This document shows positions 1 to 6,996 of a stretch of DNA of 7,898 nt, in pieces. The number at the start of each line of letters is the position of its first letter. Within the stretch, counting starts at the first letter, position 1. This DNA comes from JBGPFS01 sp041483455 (GTDB taxonomy: Bacteria; Chloroflexota; Limnocylindria; Limnocylindrales; CSP1-4). The position numbers and the translations under genes are program-made. Under the pieces are notes generated by a model. It saw nothing but the letters and a program-made list of their open reading frames with translations. It was not told the DNA's origin and made no database searches. Location of the stretch: NCBI GenBank assembly GCA_041483455.1, contig JBGPFS010000106.1, positions 1 to 7,898 of the forward strand, in the 5' to 3' direction.

Positions 1-39
1 GCCGCTGGTCGTCGATCGGCGCCGCGGGTCGTCGACGAC
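1..39. other. Non-coding left edge with an imperfect 20-bp duplication
   Basis: This short stretch lies downstream of the minus-strand membrane protein. Bases 1-20 and 21-40 look like an imperfect duplication: the first 15 bases of each half differ only at the sixth position, and the last five bases do not match. The second half contains the 12-bp perfect palindrome GTCGTCGACGAC (28-39). The palindrome has no loop and no T-run, so I do not call it a terminator. No gene can be supported here, and the window edge prevents seeing more copies. Confidence 0.3.
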
Positions 40-429
40 TCAGGGCTCGTTCAGCCAGGTCCGGATCTCCGGCCGCAGCAAGCCCCGGAACAGGAGCAGC
101 GCGAGGACCATCGCGAACAGGGTCGCGGCGAACCGTGGGCCTGGCGTGACGAAGGTCAGCCAGGCCAGCGGGATCGCCGGCAAGGTCAGGCTGGCCAGCC
201 CCAGGGCGAGTGTCCGGGCCGCCTCCTTGCGCTGGAGGACCAGGGTCGTCGTGAAGATCGTGTAGGCCAGCAGGACCATCACCACGACCCCCGGCCCGCT
301 GACCGGGGCGGCGATCGCCAGGTCGACGACCCAGCGAAGCGAGAGCCCGATCAAGCCCAGGATCGCGAACGCGTAGCCCAGGAAGAGTTTGATCCCACCG
401 GGCATCGGCGGGCGTGGTGGGGCGGTCAT
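40..429 (-). CDS. Small four-helix integral membrane protein, unknown function
   Basis: I do not recognise a family for this 129-residue protein. It begins with a short proline-rich cytoplasmic-type leader (MTAPPRPPMPGG), followed by four hydrophobic segments at about residues 13-35, 46-65, 74-94 and 100-118, and a short charged C-terminus (RPEIRTWLNEP). The loop between helices 2 and 3 is basic (QRKEAAR), which suggests it is cytoplasmic. The frame stays open upstream to 1047, but the part before this ATG is arginine/glycine-rich shadow sequence lying across the DUF3105 gene. I therefore chose the ATG at 429, where the membrane protein begins. No good Shine-Dalgarno precedes it; a CAGAAT box 8 bases upstream could support leaderless or short-leader expression. 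It is divergent from the downstream operon. Membrane location is well supported; function is unknown. Confidence 0.72.
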   Translation of the reverse strand: MTAPPRPPMPGGIKLFLGYAFAILGLIGLSLRWVVDLAIAAPVSGPGVVVMVLLAYTIFTTTLVLQRKEAARTLALGLASLTLPAIPLAWLTFVTPGPRFAATLFAMVLALLLFRGLLRPEIRTWLNEP

Positions 430-437
430 GGCCTGCG

Positions 438-443
438 ATTCTG
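438..443 (-). promoter_or_regulatory. Candidate -10 box for the minus-strand membrane protein
   Basis: Read on the minus strand this is CAGAAT, ending 8 bases before the chosen ATG. It matches only part of the TATAAT consensus (A2, A5, T6), and no convincing -35 is visible. The close spacing would place the transcription start at or next to the start codon, giving a leaderless or nearly leaderless mRNA. This would fit the lack of a strong ribosome binding site. Confidence 0.22.
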
Positions 444-462
444 ACACGCCCAGGCCGTCGGT

Positions 463-479
463 CGGCGCGGATCGCGCCG
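463..479. promoter_or_regulatory. Perfect 7-bp inverted repeat, possible operator in divergent region
   Basis: CGGCGCG (463-469) and CGCGCCG (473-479) are perfect reverse complements separated by GAT. The element sits in the 144-bp divergent intergenic region, about where the -35 region of the plus-strand TACGCT candidate would fall. That position suits a repressor or activator site. G+C-rich DNA makes such palindromes by chance fairly often, so this is a candidate only. Confidence 0.25.
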
Positions 480-485
480 GGAAGG

Positions 486-491
486 TACGCT
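486..491 (+). promoter_or_regulatory. Candidate -10 box (TACGCT) for the plus-strand operon
   Basis: GGTACGCT fits the TAnnnT pattern of bacterial -10 elements and is the best match in the divergent region. It would start transcription near 498 and leave a leader of about 75 bases before the GTG at 574. No clear TTGACA-like -35 lies 16-18 bases upstream; that position is occupied by the inverted repeat at 463-479, which would suit an activator-dependent or repressed promoter. Confidence 0.3.
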
Positions 492-562
492 CTGGGCCGA
501 GCGATCCCGCCGCGGGCCGGCCATCCGGCGCCGGCGCCCGGGTCGACCCTCCAACGAGCATC

Positions 563-567
563 GAGGT
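563..567 (+). promoter_or_regulatory. Shine-Dalgarno GAGGT for the DUF3105 gene
   Basis: GAGGT lies 6 bases before the GTG at 574. It is the main reason for choosing that non-ATG start. Confidence 0.6.
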
Positions 568-573
568 CCGTTC

Positions 574-1395
574 GTGAGCGACCGATCGAGCCGCCCCTCC
601 GGAGCCCCGCGTGACCGCGCCGCCGACCGAGGTCGACGGTCGCGCCCGCCCGCTTCGGGGCGCCCGCCGGCCCCCGCCCGCCCGTTCCTGCAGCGCCGTC
701 GCGGACTCGTGATCGGCGTCGTGGCGGCCGTGGCCGTCCTCGCCCTCGGCGGCGCGATCTTCGTCGGCGCGACCCAGAAGGCCTACGCCTGCGAGAGCCT
801 GTTCCAGCCGGCGGCTGCGGCCAGCCCGGCGGCCTCCGGGGCGCCGACGGCAGGCCTGGGCGAGCTCCAGCCCGACATGGGGAACAATCACGTCGCGGTC
901 GGGACGAAGGCCCGCTACCCGCTCTGCCCGCCCGCCTCCGGCCCGCACTACAGCGACGCGACCGGCGGCAACGGCCCTATCCAGCCTCGCTATTACGGCC
1001 AGGACGATGCCGCGGTCCCGGAGGGCTGGATCCACAACCTCGAGCACGGGGCCCTCGTCGTCCTCTACAGCTGCGCCCAGGGTGGCTGCACGAGCGACTC
1101 CCAGGCCCAGCTCCAGGCCTTCCTCAGCTCGTTCCCGAACAGTCCCGTCTGCAACAGCCCGAAGGGCACGGTCGGGCCGGTGATCGCCCGGTTCGACGAC
1201 ATGAAGACTCCCTTCGCGGCCCTCGTCTGGGGCCGGGTCCTCTTCCAGGATCGGCTCGACACGGCGGCGATCCTCGACTTCTTCAAGGCCGAGGGTGAGC
1301 GCACGAACCCCGAGCCGCAGTGCCCCCGACCGACGGCCTCGCCGAGCCCGGTCAGCCCCAGCCCGAGCGGCACCCCCGGCCCGAGCCCGAGCTGA
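574..1395 (+). CDS. DUF3105 family membrane-anchored extracytoplasmic protein
   Basis: The 273-residue product has a basic, Arg/Pro-rich cytoplasmic N-terminus (about 1-43), one transmembrane segment (about 44-65), and an exported domain. Its signature sequences are those of DUF3105: YPLCPPASGPHY at 115-126 and HNLEHGALVVLY at 154-165. The exported domain has six cysteines (73, 118, 167, 172, 193, 250), which could form disulfides; the 167/172 pair is closely spaced. The protein ends in a Pro/Ser-rich low-complexity tail (about 251-273). The DUF3105 family has no established biochemical role, and I assign none. The paired His and Glu of HNLEHG could be a metal or active site, but that is inference. 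The GTG start is supported by GAGGT six bases upstream. It is the first gene of the co-directional cluster, and its stop is 8 bases before the next start. Confidence 0.85.
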   Translation: MSDRSSRPSGAPRDRAADRGRRSRPPASGRPPAPARPFLQRRRGLVIGVVAAVAVLALGGAIFVGATQKAYACESLFQPAAAASPAASGAPTAGLGELQPDMGNNHVAVGTKARYPLCPPASGPHYSDATGGNGPIQPRYYGQDDAAVPEGWIHNLEHGALVVLYSCAQGGCTSDSQAQLQAFLSSFPNSPVCNSPKGTVGPVIARFDDMKTPFAALVWGRVLFQDRLDTAAILDFFKAEGERTNPEPQCPRPTASPSPVSPSPSGTPGPSPS

Positions 1396-1403
1396 GCGGC
1401 GGG

Positions 1404-2252
1404 GTGGCTGGCGTCGCGACGTTCGCGTTCATCGACGAGGCGGGCCAGGTCCGGCGGGCGGAGCTGCGCGGCGATCGGGTCTTCGTCCCGGGGGGCGATC
1501 CCGCGGGGACCCCGACGGATCGACTCCGGCCCGCGCCGGCGATCCCCTCCCCGGGCAAGATCGTGTGCATCGGGCTGAACTACCTGGACCACGTGGCGGA
1601 GCAGCACGCGTCGCTCCCGACCCGGCCGCTCCTCTTCGCCAAGTTCGGGAACGCCGTCATCGCCGACGGCGAGCCGATCGTCCGCCCGATCGGCGAGCAC
1701 GCCCTGGACCTCGAGGCCGAGCTCGGCGTGGTCATCGGCCGGACCGCCCGGCGCGTCCGGGCGGCCGACGCGCTGGCCTATGTGGCGGGCTATGTCGTGG
1801 TCAACGACGTCACGGCCCGGGACTGGCAGGGCAACAAGGTCGCCCTGCGAGAGGGCGAGCACGGCGACGGCCAGTGGCTCCGGGCGAAGGGCTCCGACAC
1901 GTTCCTGCCGATCGGGCCCGTCTTCGTCCCGGCCGAGGCCTTCGACGGCCCACCGGACCTCGCGATCCGGTCCTGGCGGATCCCGGGCTCCGGACCGGAT
2001 GCCGGTCGCGCGATCCCGATGCAGGCGAGCCGGACGAGCGACCTCGTCTTCGACATCCCGACGCTCATCGAGTTCGTGAGCGCGGTCATCACGCTCGAGC
2101 CCGGCGATCTCATCTCGACCGGCACGCCGGCCGGGGTGGGCGTCTTCCGCGACCCACCCGTCTACCTCGAGCCGGGCGATCGCGCGCGGATCGAGATCGA
2201 AGGCATCGGCCGGGTGGAGAATCCGATCGTCGACGGCAGCGACGTCGACTGA
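1404..2252 (+). CDS. Fumarylacetoacetate hydrolase (FAH) family protein
   Basis: The 282-residue protein has the full set of FAH-fold motifs. These include GKIVCIGLNYLDHV (51-64), the metal-ligand motif DLEAELG with E104 and E106, the third acidic ligand D135 in VVVNDVTARDW, a conserved lysine in AKGSDTF (K162), and STGTPAGVG (238-246). The family uses Mg2+ or Mn2+ to cleave or decarboxylate 2-oxo acids or isomerise related dioates, in the cytosol. Members include acylpyruvases, oxaloacetate decarboxylases and aromatic-catabolism enzymes, and substrate cannot be read from sequence. The GTG at 1404 gives the usual family N-terminus (a short beta strand, then the GKIVCIG region). An ATG at 1320 is in frame but would overlap the DUF3105 gene by 76 bases and add a Pro-rich, shadow-like leader, so I rejected it. 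Only a weak ribosome binding site is visible, and translation may be coupled to the gene before it. Confidence 0.88.
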   Translation: MAGVATFAFIDEAGQVRRAELRGDRVFVPGGDPAGTPTDRLRPAPAIPSPGKIVCIGLNYLDHVAEQHASLPTRPLLFAKFGNAVIADGEPIVRPIGEHALDLEAELGVVIGRTARRVRAADALAYVAGYVVVNDVTARDWQGNKVALREGEHGDGQWLRAKGSDTFLPIGPVFVPAEAFDGPPDLAIRSWRIPGSGPDAGRAIPMQASRTSDLVFDIPTLIEFVSAVITLEPGDLISTGTPAGVGVFRDPPVYLEPGDRARIEIEGIGRVENPIVDGSDVD

Positions 2253-2277
2253 CGCCCCCGTGAACGGATATGCCACC

Positions 2278-2283
2278 GAGGAG
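2278..2283 (+). promoter_or_regulatory. Shine-Dalgarno GAGGAG deciding the tdh start
   Basis: GAGGAG lies 6 bases before the ATG at 2290. This favours that start over the in-frame GTG at 2260, which has no ribosome binding site and would add ten residues not expected for Tdh. Confidence 0.75.
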
Positions 2284-2289
2284 CATCCG

Positions 2290-3318
2290 ATGCTGGCGCT
2301 CGTGAAGACCGGCCGGGGGCCGGGGCTCAGCCTGGAGACCGTCCCCGAGCCCGAGATCGGCATCAACGACGTCCTCATCCGGGTCCACAAGACGGGGATC
2401 TGCGGGACGGATCTCCACATCGAGGGCTGGGACGCCTGGGCCGAGCGGACGATCCAGCCGCCGATGGTGATCGGCCACGAGTTCGTCGGGGAGGTCGTCC
2501 GGGTCGGGAGCAACGTGGCCGACTTCCGGCCGGGAGACCTGGTCAGCGGCGAGGGTCACGTCGTGTGCGGCCGGTGCCGCCACTGCCTCGCCGGCCGGCG
2601 CAACCTGTGCGCCCACACGATCGGCCTCGGCGTCGACCGCCAGGGCGCCTTCGCCGAGTACGTGGCCCTGCCGATGACGAACGTCTGGCACCACTGGCCG
2701 GGCATCGACGAGGAGGTCGCGGCCATCTTCGACCCGTTCGGGAACGCGGTCCACACCGCGCTCAGCTTCCCGGTCCTGGGCGAGGACGTGCTGGTCACCG
2801 GCGCCGGACCCATCGGACTGATGGCGATCGCCGTCGCCCGCCACGCGGGGGCGCGCCACATCGTGGCCTCCGAGCCGAACGCCTATCGGCGCGAGCTGGC
2901 CCTGACCATGGGCGCCAGCCTGGTGGTCGACCCGGGCAGCCGAGAGCTGGGCGACGTGATGGCCGAGCTCGGGATGACCGAGGGCTTCGACGTCGCGCTC
3001 GAGATGTCCGGCAACGCCTCGGCCCTGCGCTCGGCCATCGCGAACATGGCCCACGGGGGCCGGATCGCGATGCTGGGCATCCCGGCCGAGGAGATCTCGC
3101 TCGACTTCAACGAGATCATCTTCAAGATGCTGACGCTGAAGGGCATCTACGGCCGTGAGATGTACGAGACCTGGTACATGATGACGGTGATGCTCCAGTC
3201 CGGGCTCGACATCCGGCCCGCGATCACCCACCGCTTCTCGTTCCGCGATCACGCCGCCGCATTCACCGCCGCGCGCTCCGGGAACTCCGGCAAGGTCATC
3301 ATGGACTGGACCGTCTGA
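2290..3318 (+). CDS. tdh: L-threonine 3-dehydrogenase (zinc-dependent MDR family)
   Basis: Tdh oxidises L-threonine with NAD+ to 2-amino-3-oxobutanoate in the cytosol. The 342-residue length is close to the 341 of E. coli Tdh. Catalytic zinc ligands are visible as C38 (ICGTDLH) and H63/E64 (GHEFVGEV). The structural zinc cysteines are C93, C96, C99 and C107, and H90 sits in the GEGHVVCG motif typical of Tdh. The Rossmann nucleotide-binding motif GAGPIG is at 171-176, with an acidic residue (E195) at the end of the second strand, as expected for NAD+ rather than NADP+ use. The stretches DPFGNAVHTAL (148-158) and GIYGREMYETWYMM (285-298) are close to Tdh and separate it from generic alcohol or sorbitol dehydrogenases. 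The start is set by GAGGAG six bases upstream. kbl follows after 31 bases, which strongly supports the assignment. Confidence 0.95.
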   Translation: MLALVKTGRGPGLSLETVPEPEIGINDVLIRVHKTGICGTDLHIEGWDAWAERTIQPPMVIGHEFVGEVVRVGSNVADFRPGDLVSGEGHVVCGRCRHCLAGRRNLCAHTIGLGVDRQGAFAEYVALPMTNVWHHWPGIDEEVAAIFDPFGNAVHTALSFPVLGEDVLVTGAGPIGLMAIAVARHAGARHIVASEPNAYRRELALTMGASLVVDPGSRELGDVMAELGMTEGFDVALEMSGNASALRSAIANMAHGGRIAMLGIPAEEISLDFNEIIFKMLTLKGIYGREMYETWYMMTVMLQSGLDIRPAITHRFSFRDHAAAFTAARSGNSGKVIMDWTV

Positions 3319-3337
3319 TGCGCATGCCCAGCCACGG

Positions 3338-3344
3338 GGAGGAG
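3338..3344 (+). promoter_or_regulatory. Strong Shine-Dalgarno GGAGGAG for kbl
   Basis: GGAGGAG, inside the purine run 3336-3345, lies 5 bases before the kbl ATG. It is the strongest ribosome binding site in the window. Confidence 0.75.
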
Positions 3345-3349
3345 ACCCG

Positions 3350-4572
<1,223 letters not shown>

Positions 4573-4576
<4 letters not shown>

Positions 4577-5496
4577 CCGAGGACCGCTCCGTCGAGACGG
4601 CGGAGACCCACGACGGGCCCGGCTCGACGACCGACCCGCAGGCCCGCGACCTGCCCCTGGACGCGCACCTGCACACCGACCGCTCGGCCGACAGCGACGT
4701 CCCGCTCGACGTCTACGCCGCGGCAGCCGTCGGACGCGGGATCGCGGAGCTGGCGATCACCGACCACATCGACTTCGATCCGGGCGGGCCGAACCACGCT
4801 CCGGACAGCGCCGAGCGGGAGCGGACCGTCCGGGCGGCGGCCGAGCGCTGGGGCCCGCTCGGGGTGGCGATCCGGTTCGGGCTCGAGGTCTCGTTCGAGT
4901 CGGCCCGCCAGGTCGAGATCCGCGAGCACCTCGCCGGCCACCGGTACGACTTCGTCATCGGCTCCGTCCACGTCGGCCCCGACTCGCCGTACGCCGCGGG
5001 TCGGGTGGCGGCCTGGGTGGTCGGCCGGTCACTCGACGAGGTCGTCGCGCCTTACTTCGCGGAGGTCGGGGCGGCGGCCCGGAGCGGGCTCTTCGATGCG
5101 CTCGGGCACCTCGACTTCGTGAAGCGCTACCTGGTCCCGCATGTCTCGCCGGCCGCGCTGGCCGAGCGTCTTGACCTGTACGACCCCATCCTGCGGGCCC
5201 TCGTCGAGAGCGGGACGGCGCTCGAGGTGAACACCAGCGGCCTCCGCCAGGCCCCGCGCGAGACGTACCCGGCCCCGGCGGTCGTGGCGCGCTACCGCGA
5301 GCTCGGGGGCCGCCGGGTGACGGCTGGATCCGATGCCCATCGGGCCGACTGGTTCGCCCACGGGCTGGAGGCCGGGTATCGCGTCGCCGCCGAGGCGGGA
5401 TTCGCGAGCCTCTCGTTCCGGCGCGGCCCGGACCGCGTAGCCGTGCCCCTCCCTGAACGGTTCCGGCCCCCGACAGCGCGGCCCGGCGATGCCTAA
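4573..5496 (+). CDS. PHP-domain phosphatase, histidinol-phosphatase (HisJ/HisK) family
   Basis: The 307-residue protein carries the complete polymerase-and-histidinol-phosphatase metal site. Motifs in order are DAHLHT (30-35; H32, H34), ITDH (62-65), GLEV (103-106; E105), GSVHV (130-134; H133), GHLD (178-181; H179, D181) and GSDAH (252-256; D254, H256). The region ALEVNTSGLRQAPRETYP (216-233) is typical of the HisK-type enzymes that dephosphorylate L-histidinol phosphate, the penultimate step of histidine synthesis. No other his gene is present, so a different phosphoester substrate is possible. A polar, acidic extension of about 25 residues precedes the PHP domain and makes it longer than B. 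subtilis HisK (about 268 residues). The GTG start overlaps the kbl stop by four bases, and no clean Shine-Dalgarno is visible, which suggests translational coupling. Family is secure; substrate is inferred. Confidence 0.87.
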
Positions 5497-5507
5497 CAGA
5501 GGCGGGC

Positions 5508-5511
5508 AGGA
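5508..5511 (+). promoter_or_regulatory. Shine-Dalgarno AGGA for the sigma factor gene
   Basis: AGGA lies 6 bases before the GTG at 5518 in the 21-base gap after the PHP gene. It supports that start over a nearby out-of-frame ATG at 5531. No promoter is visible in the gap. Confidence 0.5.
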
Positions 5512-5517
5512 ATCGTT

Positions 5518-6108
5518 GTGACTCTTGACGATGGCGAGATCGAGCGGAGCGTGGACCTGGCGAGATCGGGCGACGCCTCGGCGTTCGGCCGGCTGTTCGA
5601 CCACTTCCACGACCCGATCTATCGCTTCATCGCCAGCCGCGTCGAGCGCCCGAGCGACGCGGAGGACCTGACGCAGATCGTCTTCGTCAAGGCCCTGGAG
5701 GCCCTGCCGCGCTACGAGTCGCGGGGCATCCCGTTCGGGGGCTGGCTCTTCCGGCTGGCCAGGAACGCGGTCATCGACTTCGTCCGGACGCGCCGGGAGC
5801 ATAGCGAGCTGGGACCGGCGGCCGAGTCGAGCGGGAGCGGACCGGGACCGGCCGAGCTGGCCGAGCTGAACGAGGAGATCGGCGCGATGCGAGCGGCCCT
5901 CGACGCGCTGACGGACGAACAACGGGAAGCCATCGCGCTGCGCTTCTTCGCCGGCCTCTCGGCCCGCGAGGCGGCCGAGGTGATGGGCAAGCAGGAAGGA
6001 ACGGTGCGCGGCCTCCAGTTCCGGGCGATCGCGGCGCTTCGGCGCCGACTCGGGCTCGAGGCGAGCGAAGGGCCGGCCGGCGGCGACGACGGCGGGCCAC
6101 GACCATGA
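5518..6108 (+). CDS. Sigma-70 family (ECF-like) RNA polymerase sigma factor
   Basis: The 196-residue protein has the two-domain layout of ECF sigma factors. Sigma region 2 lies at about residues 22-92, with region 2.2 as DAEDLTQIVFVKAL (47-60) and a WLFRLARNAVIDFVR segment (76-90) for -10 recognition. A Gly/Ser/Pro-rich linker follows (about 95-113). Region 4 is at about 126-177, including LTDEQREAIALRFFAGLS (131-148) and a helix-turn-helix (AREAAEVMGKQEGTVRGLQF, 149-168) for -35 binding. The C-terminal 16 residues are Gly/Asp-rich and probably disordered. It would direct RNA polymerase to a separate regulon. The gene overlaps the next by ATGA, and that gene encodes a single-pass membrane protein, the usual arrangement for a sigma/anti-sigma pair. 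It follows the PHP gene by 21 bases with no visible promoter of its own, so it may be co-transcribed with the metabolic genes. Confidence 0.9.
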   Translation: MTLDDGEIERSVDLARSGDASAFGRLFDHFHDPIYRFIASRVERPSDAEDLTQIVFVKALEALPRYESRGIPFGGWLFRLARNAVIDFVRTRREHSELGPAAESSGSGPGPAELAELNEEIGAMRAALDALTDEQREAIALRFFAGLSAREAAEVMGKQEGTVRGLQFRAIAALRRRLGLEASEGPAGGDDGGPRP

Positions 6109-6938
6109 CGATGAACGACTTCGAACGCGGTCCGCACGGTCCACGCGACGCCGAGCTGGCAGTCCGGCTCGAGACGTATGCGCGCGATCGGCTGACGCCG
6201 GATCCGGCCGCGCGCGGGCGACTGCGGGCGGAGCTGATCGTCCGGGCCAACGAGGTGCTCGGCCCGTCGCGGGCCCCGATCGGCCGGCGAGGGTTCTTCG
6301 GCTGGCTCCGCTGGCGCGTGGCTCCGGCATTCGTGGCCGCGGCGTTCGCCGTCGTCCTGCTCGCGGGCGGGGCGCTTGCGGCATCGCATGCCGGCGGGCC
6401 GCTCTACGGCGCCCGCCTGTGGCTCGAGGACGCGACCCTGCCGAGCGATCCCGACGCCCGGCTGGATGCCGAGACGGCCCATCTCCAGGCTCGGCTCGAC
6501 GAGGCCGCCGCCGCGGGTGCCGTGGGGGATGCAGGCGCCTTGCGCGCCGCGCTCGATGCCTACGGACGGACGCTCGAGACCGCCGCGTCGATCACCGGGG
6601 CGAACACCGACCGGGCGAACCGGCTCGGCTGGGTCATCGGTCGCCAGCGCGACGTGCTCAGCGGGCTGGTCGAGCGGCTGCCGGCGGGGGCCGCCGACGC
6701 CATCGAGCGGACGCTCCAGCGGACGCAGGATCGCCTCCAGCAGGTCGAGAACGGCGCCAACCCGGGCGGCCACCCCGGCGGTCCGGCGACGGCACCCGGT
6801 CCCGGCAAGAGCGGTGGACCCGGCAGCACCCCCGATCCGAACGGACCGGGCAGGACACCCGCGCCGAACGGGCCGGCCAGCCCGCAGCCCGACGCATCGC
6901 CCCACAGCGGCGGCCCGGACAAGTCGCCCAAGCCGTAG
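6105..6938 (+). CDS. Single-pass membrane protein, DUF5667-like, putative anti-sigma factor
   Basis: The 277-residue product has a soluble N-terminal part (1-70), one transmembrane helix (about 72-94), and a large exported part. Just after the helix, GGPLYGARLWLEDATL (97-112) followed by alpha-helical DARLDAETAHLQARLDEA (117-134) resembles DUF5667, a domain often found beside sigma factors. A second helical segment (about 145-215, Gln/Arg-rich near 200-215) may be a coiled coil. The last 60 residues are a Pro/Gly/Asn-rich tail suited to crossing the cell wall or lying extended. The N-terminus has no zinc-binding HxxxCxxC anti-sigma motif, so the anti-sigma role rests on gene coupling and topology. 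The ATG at 6105 overlaps the sigma stop (ATGA). An in-frame ATG at 6111 is an alternative start two codons later. Confidence 0.78.
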   Translation: MTMNDFERGPHGPRDAELAVRLETYARDRLTPDPAARGRLRAELIVRANEVLGPSRAPIGRRGFFGWLRWRVAPAFVAAAFAVVLLAGGALAASHAGGPLYGARLWLEDATLPSDPDARLDAETAHLQARLDEAAAAGAVGDAGALRAALDAYGRTLETAASITGANTDRANRLGWVIGRQRDVLSGLVERLPAGAADAIERTLQRTQDRLQQVENGANPGGHPGGPATAPGPGKSGGPGSTPDPNGPGRTPAPNGPASPQPDASPHSGGPDKSPKP

Positions 6939-6961
6939 CGACCGCCGGGTCCGCCGGTCGC
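6938..6961 (+). terminator. Possible hairpin after the sigma operon, no U-tract
   Basis: GCGACCG (6938-6944) and CGGTCGC (6955-6961) can form a perfect 7-bp stem around a 10-base loop immediately after the stop of the DUF5667-like gene. No T-rich stretch follows, so it is not a standard intrinsic terminator. It could be a U-less terminator, an mRNA-stabilising end or chance. Its place between an operon end and a new promoter makes a termination role plausible. Confidence 0.3.
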
Positions 6962-6981
6962 CGTGAGCGCACCGGTTCGAC

Positions 6982-6990
6982 TGCTAGTCT
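6982..6990 (+). promoter_or_regulatory. Extended -10 promoter (TGCTAGTCT) giving a leaderless mRNA
   Basis: TGC followed by TAGTCT fits the extended -10 pattern TGnTAnnnT. The hexamer (6985-6990) ends exactly 7 positions before the A of the ATG at 6997, so standard spacing puts transcription start on the start codon itself. A weak -35 (GTGAGC, 6963-6968, sharing TGA with TTGACA) lies 16 bases upstream. No Shine-Dalgarno is present before 6997, as expected for a leaderless gene. Confidence 0.55.
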
Positions 6991-6996
6991 GTCGCC

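Noticed and set aside
28..39. Palindrome GTCGTCGACGAC as a terminator of the minus-strand gene
   Set aside because: It has no loop and no T-tract on the relevant side, and such short palindromes of GTC/GAC triplets are common in this base composition.
430..1047. N-terminal extension of the membrane protein back to a start at 1047
   Set aside because: The added 206 residues are arginine/glycine-rich shadow sequence crossing the DUF3105 gene; the protein-like part begins at the ATG at 429.
1320..1403. Upstream ATG start for the FAH-family gene at 1320
   Set aside because: It would overlap the DUF3105 gene by 76 bases, and the extra 28 residues mirror the Pro-rich tail coding region. The GTG at 1404 gives the normal family N-terminus.
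2260..2289. GTG at 2260 as the tdh start
   Set aside because: It has no ribosome binding site, whereas the ATG at 2290 has GAGGAG six bases upstream and gives the expected Tdh length.
1065..2513. Long minus-strand open frame (482 codons) opposite the DUF3105, FAH and tdh genes
   Set aside because: It is Arg/Asp/Gly-rich with no recognisable domain, and three well-supported genes cover the other strand. In very GC-rich DNA the antisense frame of a real gene commonly lacks stops.
5029..6905. Minus-strand open frames of 451 and 397 codons opposite the PHP, sigma and DUF5667-like genes
   Set aside because: Both are low-complexity Arg/Pro/Ala-rich translations with no motif, and the sense strand has clear family matches.
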